NCBI GenBank assembly: GCA_002481545.1
Contig: DLEF01000064.1
Coordinates: forward strand, 1 to 10,214
Length of the DNA stretch: 10,214 nt
DNA from: Cyanobacteria bacterium UBA7753
Lineage (GTDB): Bacteria > Cyanobacteriota > Vampirovibrionia > Gastranaerophilales > Gastranaerophilaceae
Direction of reading: 5' to 3'
Positions 6,005 through 10,214 of the stretch are shown here, one piece after another (within the stretch, counting starts at the first letter, position 1; every line of letters begins with the position of its first letter). The position numbers and the translations under genes were made by a program. The notes under the pieces were generated by a model, which saw nothing but the letters and a program-made list of their open reading frames with translations, was not told where the DNA came from and made no database searches.

Positions 6005-6013
6005 TGTTATAAT
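6005..6013 (+). promoter_or_regulatory. Extended -10 promoter element
   Basis: TGTTATAAT is a perfect extended -10 (TGnTATAAT). TTTACA at 5982-5987 is 20 nt upstream, too far for a standard -35, so the element would rely on the TG extension. Transcription from about 6020 would reach the gene at 6182 with a leader of about 160 nt in which I see no strong structure beyond AAGAAAT/ATTTCTT (6073-6079 with 6121-6127). The rest of 5890-6181 holds no credible gene, only a tandem ACTATAAT (5933-5948) that carries two more -10-like hexamers. Confidence 0.4.
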
Positions 6014-6125
6014 GTTTAGGAAAAAAAATATAATAAGCCGAAGATACTACTAACAGAGAGTTTTACTAAAGTAAGAAATTTAATGCAAAGTCATGGTTAA
6101 ATACTATAGATAGCAAAAATATTTC

Positions 6126-6154
6126 TTCACGGTGTTTATACTTTATGTTACAAT
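6126..6154 (+). promoter_or_regulatory. Putative proximal promoter of the 109-aa gene
   Basis: TTCACG (6126-6131) and TACAAT (6149-6154) are spaced by 17 nt, with TG at 6146-6147 making an extended -10. The start near 6161 would give a 20-nt leader carrying the AGGAGA ribosome binding site (6171-6176). Confidence 0.5.
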
Positions 6155-6181
6155 GTACTGGCTAAAAATCAGGAGAACACT

Positions 6182-6511
6182 ATGAACATAAATCCAATTC
6201 ACTTTGGAGCAATAACTGAGCCCCAAACAACAACAAACACAAAAGTAACGGAAGAAACAGGAAGCAAACCTATTCCGAATGATTATGATGATACCAGACT
6301 CGCAGATAAGAAACCTCAAGTAGAAAACAAGGTTTCTACTCCGATTGAAAAAACAAACGGAACTGTTGAAGATTTGATGCAAGCTCAAGCCTCTACTAAT
6401 CAAATGGCTAAAACTTATGGTTTTAACAGTGTAGAACAAGCAGCAAAGGCAACATCTGTTCCTTCAAACGGTGCTGTATCTGCTCCGTCAGGTTTGTCAT
6501 TCAAAGCTTAA
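6182..6511 (+). CDS. Small uncharacterised protein, NPIHFGA motif at N terminus
   Basis: I recognise no characterised family. The 109 residues begin MNINPIHFGAITEP, continue as a Thr/Pro/Glu/Lys-rich and probably disordered stretch (about 12-60), then a short amphipathic helix (TVEDLMQAQASTNQMAKTYGF, about 61-82), and end in SAPSGLSFKA. No signal peptide or membrane segment is present. The start is well supported by AGGAGA at 6171-6176. The NPIHFGA start resembles the NPSFTGF stretch of the 464-aa protein at 3354, and I associate such short FG-type motifs with Gastranaerophilales proteins from memory. A tag, secretion or sorting role would be speculation. The gene stands alone, with its own promoter and terminator, and converges on the 474-aa gene. 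Confidence 0.8.
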   Translation: MNINPIHFGAITEPQTTTNTKVTEETGSKPIPNDYDDTRLADKKPQVENKVSTPIEKTNGTVEDLMQAQASTNQMAKTYGFNSVEQAAKATSVPSNGAVSAPSGLSFKA

Positions 6512-6548
6512 TTGTTTAAGCTGTAACAATTTTAATTGATAGTATAGA

Positions 6549-6579
6549 AAGAACCGTCCTTTTGGGTGGTTCTTCTTAT
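6549..6579 (+). terminator. Intrinsic terminator after the 109-aa gene
   Basis: AAGAACCGTCC (6549-6559) pairs with GGGTGGTTCTT (6564-6574), two wobbles, TTTT loop, followed by CTTATTTAT. It ends the plus-strand transcript about 40 nt past the stop. Confidence 0.8.
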
Positions 6580-6590
6580 TTATAAAATAA

Positions 6591-6616
6591 AAAACCGTTA
6601 TTTCTAACGGCTTTTT
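6591..6616. terminator. Bidirectional terminator between convergent genes
   Basis: CCGTTA (6595-6600) pairs with TAACGG (6605-6610). On the plus strand it is followed by CTTTTTATT. On the minus strand it has a GAAA loop followed by TTTTTTATTTT. It serves mainly the minus-strand gene ending at 6652 and backs up the plus-strand terminator at 6549. Confidence 0.85.
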
Positions 6617-6651
6617 ATTACGTATTCTTTGATATTCATTTTATTTTATTT

Positions 6652-8076
6652 TTATGAGTCTTCTTGACTTTCTTTAAGAGCTTGCTCATACATTGTTATA
6701 TATTGTTGAGGTGACATTCCAGCTTTTGCATAAAAATCAGCCGTTTGTGATTGAGCATTCGCTTTTGCTTGTCTATAAAGTTCTTTAGATTCCTTAGCGG
6801 TATGACTCTTTCTCAATCCGAATAATTTATCTAAGAATGTTCTATTTTTGCCAGATTCCGTATGTTTCAATAATGCTTTATAGTTACTTTTTTTAGTAGC
6901 AACATCCCCATCTGCAACATTGGTTAAGCCTGCCTTGTTTCTTATGTCATCTAATGCTGCTTTAGCTTTATCATAAGCATCTTGGGCTTTTGGTAAATTT
7001 TCTGTCTTTAATTTATTTAGAGCATCTTTTTTGTCGTTATAATTCTTTTCGGCAGTTGCTTTATCAGGCAATTGTTCAAGTTTACTTTTTCTGTCTTCTA
7101 ATTCTTTCTTTGTTGCAATGTAATCGCCAACTTTTGTTGTGCCTTTATTTCCTGCATTCTGGGTTGATAACTCTTTTAATTTGTTTTCTACAGTGTCGAT
7201 TTTTTTACCTATTGTGTCGCCGTCTACATCCTTAAATCCGGCAAGAGCTGTTTTCTTAGTATTTTCAGCATTAGTGAGTTTCGTGTCTGCATCTCGAACC
7301 TGTTTGGCTGCTTCGGCATATTTCGTATTTAATGCTTCACATTTTTGATTATCAGAATTCCAAACTGCTATTGCTGCATTTTTCTCTTCTGCACTTATAG
7401 GTTTTCCGTTTTTATCGGTTGCATTATAGTATGTCGTTTCTGCAGGAGGAGTCCATTTCCCTCCGACACATTTAATTTGATCACCATTTAAATTACCGGA
7501 AGTTATTGTTTGCTTACTTAAAGAATCTTTATTTTGTTCTGCGACATTTTTTTCGTTATTAGCAGAATCTATATCTTTATTGCATTGCGTTTCTGTAGCT
7601 TCTGCACTTTGTAATTGTAACAATTTAGAGTTTAATTTATTATATTCAGCAACATTTTTAGGTTCAGTTGTAGATGTTCCCCCATTATCTGTCGCTAATT
7701 TTGAAATTTGATCATTTAAATCTTTAATATCAGCATCTTTTGTGTTTGACTGTTGTCTTATAGTATCTAATTTCGCCAAATCAGCTTCTGCTGTTTTAAT
7801 GTTACTTTTAACTGTTGCTAAATTTCGAGCAGCAGTTTGAAAAGTAGACATTAAAGTTCCTGTTGCTTGCAGTGCTGCAGAATTTTGTGGTGTTTGTGTC
7901 GATTGCGCAGATGTAACACCACCGGCACCTTGCATAGCTAGTCCTGCAAATATACTCATACCCGTCAGTATAGCATTACCCACATTGCTCCCGCCACCGT
8001 TACAGCAACCGAAACCACCGCTTACTGAGGTTTGATTAATGAAAAAGTTATCATAATTGTTTAATCTGAATGTCAT
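6652..8076 (-). CDS. Long coiled-coil protein with Gly/Cys-rich N terminus, unknown function
   Basis: I do not recognise a characterised family. The 474-residue protein starts with a polar segment, then a Gly-rich patch with adjacent cysteines (GGFGCCNGGG, 20-29) and a small-residue hydrophobic stretch (about 31-53) that could insert in a membrane or pack a helix. From about 75 to 405 it is mostly charged helix with heptad character (for example 89-128, 143-190, 243-305, 322-385), broken by a compact insert between C203 and C246 containing KWTPPAETTYYNA. A basic segment (about 399-435) precedes the C-terminal MSPQQYITMYEQALKES. No cleavable signal peptide is evident. The ribosome site is weak (GAGAG, 8088-8084). 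It is the only gene of its transcript and has a strong terminator. A structural or scaffold role is a guess. Confidence 0.85.
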   Translation of the reverse strand: MTFRLNNYDNFFINQTSVSGGFGCCNGGGSNVGNAILTGMSIFAGLAMQGAGGVTSAQSTQTPQNSAALQATGTLMSTFQTAARNLATVKSNIKTAEADLAKLDTIRQQSNTKDADIKDLNDQISKLATDNGGTSTTEPKNVAEYNKLNSKLLQLQSAEATETQCNKDIDSANNEKNVAEQNKDSLSKQTITSGNLNGDQIKCVGGKWTPPAETTYYNATDKNGKPISAEEKNAAIAVWNSDNQKCEALNTKYAEAAKQVRDADTKLTNAENTKKTALAGFKDVDGDTIGKKIDTVENKLKELSTQNAGNKGTTKVGDYIATKKELEDRKSKLEQLPDKATAEKNYNDKKDALNKLKTENLPKAQDAYDKAKAALDDIRNKAGLTNVADGDVATKKSNYKALLKHTESGKNRTFLDKLFGLRKSHTAKESKELYRQAKANAQSQTADFYAKAGMSPQQYITMYEQALKESQEDS

Positions 8077-8098
8077 TATGTCACTCTCATTTCTGTAG

Positions 8099-8128
8099 GT
8101 AATACTCTCGTAACGATATAAGTCTCAA
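8099..8128 (-). promoter_or_regulatory. Putative promoter of the 474-aa gene
   Basis: On the minus strand TTGAGA (8128-8123) and TATTAC (8104-8099) are 18 nt apart, with a start near 8092 and a leader of about 16 nt. The octamer CTCTCGTA (plus-strand sense) occurs within the spacer (8105-8112) and again at 8152-8159, so a regulator may bind here. The match is moderate. The rest of 8129-8312 is AT-rich, with no gene and no clear terminator for rsmI. Confidence 0.35.
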
Positions 8129-8312
8129 ACATATTCGACTTTATGTTTTTGCTCTCGTATCTTCTTGTTACAATTAATTAAAGTATTTTTATTTTGCTCA
8201 ATTTCAGCATGTATTTATTTTGTTACATTTGTTTACAATTGGGGTTAAAATGCAGTAATAATAAGAAATGCACTTGTATATATAAAAGTCTAAACTCCTT
8301 CTAATAATGAAA

Positions 8313-9119
8313 TTAGTGTTTAATAACCTTTTCGTATACTTCGTTTTTATTTACTTCGTATAATTCAGACAAAATTGTCGCAATTTCTTTTGACTTAAAG
8401 CCTTTATTTTTTAATTTTTCAATCTTTGTGTCAATCTCTATATCATTATCATCGGAGGCATATATCATGCAAACAATTTCGCCCTTTATTCCGTCTTTGT
8501 ATTTTGTCATTATATTATCTATACTATCAATCGTTATTTCTTCAAACATTTTTGTGAGTTCGCGTCCGAGGGCAATTTGCACCTCACCTCTGATTGATTT
8601 TATATTCTTCAATGTATCAATTATTCGATTTGGGGACTCATAAAACACCATATTAGTTTTTGTATATTTTTGTATTAGCTCTTTGCCTGCCTTATCCGTC
8701 TTTGGGAAAAATCCGACAAATGTGTATTCTTCGTCATCTCTCGGGACTTGCGACAAAAATGTTGTGATTGCACACGCTCCAGGGAGTGCAGTAACCTCTA
8801 TATTATTATTTTTTAATTCCTTTAATAATACAGAGCCCGGATCACATATCATAGGCGTTCCCGCATCAGATACAAGTGCAATTGTCTTACCGCTTTTTAA
8901 TATCCAAATAACCTCATTAACCTTACTTTTTTCGTTATATTTATGATATGCAAAAGTCTTTGTTCTTATATCATATTTGTTTAAAAGATTTTGTGTTGTT
9001 CTGGTATCTTCACACGCTATATAATCGACGGATTTTAACACATCTAATGCTCTGAGTGAGATATCTTCCATATTCCCTATGGGAGTTGGTACTATATAAA
9101 ATTGAAACTTCCTTTGCAT
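8313..9119 (-). CDS. rsmI: 16S rRNA (cytidine(1402)-2'-O)-methyltransferase RsmI
   Basis: RsmI uses S-adenosylmethionine to methylate the ribose of C1402 in the 16S rRNA decoding centre. The 268 residues are full length for this tetrapyrrole-methylase-fold family. Motifs seen in order are VPTPIGNMEDISLRAL (10-25), CEDTRTTQNLL (36-46), LVSDAGTPMICDPG (82-95), ALPGACA, FVGFFP, FYESPNRI and, near the end of the catalytic domain, GEIVCMI. The C-terminal 45 residues are a Lys/Glu-rich helical tail ending in a typical KNEVYEKVI segment. The start is set by GGAG at 9129-9126. A terminator for the upstream gene sits directly before this ribosome site, so expression needs read-through or a promoter that I cannot pick out. 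The identity is secure. Confidence 0.97.
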   Translation of the reverse strand: MQRKFQFYIVPTPIGNMEDISLRALDVLKSVDYIACEDTRTTQNLLNKYDIRTKTFAYHKYNEKSKVNEVIWILKSGKTIALVSDAGTPMICDPGSVLLKELKNNNIEVTALPGACAITTFLSQVPRDDEEYTFVGFFPKTDKAGKELIQKYTKTNMVFYESPNRIIDTLKNIKSIRGEVQIALGRELTKMFEEITIDSIDNIMTKYKDGIKGEIVCMIYASDDNDIEIDTKIEKLKNKGFKSKEIATILSELYEVNKNEVYEKVIKH

Positions 9120-9131
9120 CTTTACTCCAAT

Positions 9132-9160
9132 AAAAAAGGATGACCTAAGTCACCCTTTTT
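9132..9160 (-). terminator. Minus-strand terminator in front of rsmI
   Basis: On the minus strand AAAAAGGGTGAC (9160-9149) pairs with GTCATCCTTTTT (9144-9133) around a TTAG loop, with one G-U pair, and continues into a T6 run. It ends the transcript of the gene at 9176-10021 and lies only 12 nt upstream of the rsmI start. Confidence 0.88.
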
Positions 9161-9175
9161 ATTATGTTTTTATGA

Positions 9176-10021
9176 TTACTTACTTGTGCTGTTTGTTGTA
9201 TCATCAGCAGGGGTTGTTAACAAATCATATGTAACGCCCCAACCGTTCAAACCTCCGTTTGTTTTGTATTTTTGAAGGTTCATTTGATATTCTTGAATCA
9301 TTTTAGCCTGTTCTTTTTTGAACTTGCTTAATTTGCGTTTATTCTTTGTAAGTTTTTTCATTTGTTTGTCAGCACTAATCAAGAATATTTTATATTCTTG
9401 GCAAGAATAACCGGCTTTAACTTTTTGAGGATAAGCATAATATAAATACTTATAAGTAGCCATTGCTCTGTCAAAGTTATTCGGTTGAGATTTAATAATA
9501 TCCAAAGCAGAGCCAGGTTGTTTTGTAATCCAAACAATCATCGCAAGAGGATTATAACCTGCTTTAATCATAAGGTTAACCCCTGTGATATCAGCTTCTT
9601 CCGTTTCTTTTTCACTAAACTTGCTTGAAAGATAATCCGCTCCTGCAGATGCCGTATCAGATGATGAAACAGCGTTTTGCGCTCCGCTGCCATTTAGAAC
9701 ATAGTTTAATAATCTTGATTTATCTGCGTGGCAGCAAATTATATGTCCGAGTTCATTAGAAATAGCAGCTGCAACTTCGCTGTCATTTCCTGCATATTGT
9801 AATTCGTCAGAGCTGATGTTTACAACTTTTGTACTTGATGCGGTCGAATTATCAGCAGTTCCGTCTACAACTTTAAATGTTAATTTAGCAGTTATTGCAT
9901 TCTTTGTGAGTAATTGTTTTCCTACCGTAGTTACTCTGTTTTTAGCAACCCAAGTCGTTGCAGCACTAACCTGCAAGGTTATGGCAAATATTGCTAACAA
10001 CGATACCAAAATCTTTTTCAT
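9176..10021 (-). CDS. Secreted M48-peptidase-like protein lacking canonical zinc ligands
   Basis: The 281-residue protein has a clear Sec signal peptide (MKKILVSLLAIFAITLQVSA, cleavage after A20), so it should act outside the cytoplasmic membrane. Residues 81-160 follow the M48 zinc metallopeptidase pattern: SEVAAAISNELGH matches the family's ELAAVLxHExxH helix, and FSEKETEEADITGVNLMIKAGYNP matches FSRxxExEADxxGLxLLxxAGYDP. However, the first zinc-binding His is N89 (codon AAT), and the third ligand, Glu four residues before the Asp of EAD, is T140 (codon ACG). Only E90 and H93 remain. Neighbouring C96, C97 and H98 could bind metal another way. The C terminus is a Lys-rich helix (about 210-255) and a polar tail. 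AAGGAG precedes the start. It is probably a non-catalytic M48 homologue; the fold assignment is firm, the role unknown. Confidence 0.88.
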   Translation of the reverse strand: MKKILVSLLAIFAITLQVSAATTWVAKNRVTTVGKQLLTKNAITAKLTFKVVDGTADNSTASSTKVVNISSDELQYAGNDSEVAAAISNELGHIICCHADKSRLLNYVLNGSGAQNAVSSSDTASAGADYLSSKFSEKETEEADITGVNLMIKAGYNPLAMIVWITKQPGSALDIIKSQPNNFDRAMATYKYLYYAYPQKVKAGYSCQEYKIFLISADKQMKKLTKNKRKLSKFKKEQAKMIQEYQMNLQKYKTNGGLNGWGVTYDLLTTPADDTTNSTSK

Positions 10022-10050
10022 TGTTGTCTCCTTTTCTTATCAGTAAAAAT

Positions 10051-10079
10051 ATAATACAACAAAATGATATATCGGTAAA
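10051..10079 (-). promoter_or_regulatory. Putative promoter of the M48-like gene
   Basis: On the minus strand TTTACC (10079-10074) and TATTAT (10056-10051) are exactly 17 nt apart. The start would be near 10045, giving a short leader with AAGGAG just before the ATG at 10021. Confidence 0.5.
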
Positions 10080-10123
10080 TAGAATGTAAACATAATGTGA
10101 TTATTACGTTTATTACAATGGGG

Positions 10124-10152
10124 TTGCTTTTTTAGATTTACCGATACATAAT
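10124..10152 (+). promoter_or_regulatory. Putative promoter of the initiator tRNA gene
   Basis: TTGCTT (10124-10129) and CATAAT (10147-10152) are 17 nt apart, with a start near 10159, about 14 nt before the tRNA 5' end. Between this and the divergent promoter lies an imperfect palindrome, TAAACATAAT with ATTAT-tac-GTTTA (10087-10112). Confidence 0.5.
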
Positions 10153-10172
10153 AGTTATGTAAAAGGTAATAT

Positions 10173-10214
<42 letters not shown>

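Noticed and set aside
5959..6012. 17-codon hydrophobic peptide MEHVKSKFLHFLIIIVL
   Set aside because: No ribosome binding site, and its 3' end overlaps the extended -10 element at 6005-6013; in AT-rich DNA such frames are expected by chance.
6990..7348. Plus-strand frames opposite the 474-aa coiled-coil gene
   Set aside because: Cys/Leu/Phe-rich products typical of the reverse of Lys/Glu-rich coiled-coil codons, no start signals.
8229..8250. TTTACAATTGGGGTT, similar to TTACAATGGGGTTG at about 10114
   Set aside because: Only two imperfect copies, both composed mainly of common AT words; not enough to call a repeat or regulator site.
9816..10046. Plus-strand frame opposite the start of the M48-like gene
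   Set aside because: It covers the signal peptide region in antisense and has no ribosome binding site.

Overview
The window is AT-rich bacterial chromosome, roughly two thirds A+T by eye. It has clear AAGGAG-type ribosome binding sites, well-formed intrinsic terminators and short operons. Only four genes belong to families I recognise with confidence: rimP, nusA, rsmI and an initiator tRNA. A nagZ-type glycoside hydrolase and an M48-peptidase-like protein are also recognisable. The other four proteins are lineage-specific. Their style points to the gut lineage Gastranaerophilales (Melainabacteria/Vampirovibrionia, non-photosynthetic relatives of Cyanobacteria): short FGA/FTGF-type motifs in otherwise unremarkable proteins, an 'MGLSATQVRLLSLTAR' start, and Gly/Cys-rich N termini. 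That assignment is inference, about 0.6.

Layout. 1-124: promoter overlapped by an 11-bp inverted repeat, then an intrinsic terminator inside the rimP leader. 125-1885: rimP-nusA, closed by a terminator, so the usual downstream ylxR/infB genes are not here. 1985-2085: GC-rich dispersed-repeat-like block. 2184-2945 (-): coiled-coil protein of unknown function. 2946-3353: intergenic region with a long inverted repeat, a promoter and a striking structured 5' leader. 3354-4748 (+): two-membrane-segment protein of unknown function. 4886-5851 (+): GH3 beta-N-acetylhexosaminidase. 5852-6181: intergenic, with promoter signals and an orphan minus-strand terminator. 6182-6511 (+): small secreted/surface-like protein of unknown function, convergent with 6652-8076 (-), a long coiled-coil protein. 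8313-9119 (-): rsmI. 9176-10021 (-): secreted M48-like protein that has lost zinc ligands. 10173-end (+): 5' part of initiator tRNA-fMet.

The recognised genes concern translation and transcription (RimP for 30S maturation, NusA for pausing/termination, RsmI for 16S C1402 methylation, initiator tRNA) and peptidoglycan turnover (NagZ). The most interesting signal is non-coding. The 155-nt leader of the 464-aa protein folds on paper into a three-way junction: a 9-bp closing helix that ends exactly at the start codon, a helix that captures the Shine-Dalgarno sequence, and two long hairpins with complementary tips. That is a riboswitch-like layout which I cannot match to a known class. Second are the promoter-terminator arrangement before rimP-nusA, consistent with NusA attenuating its own operon, and the M48-like protein in which two of three zinc ligands are replaced.
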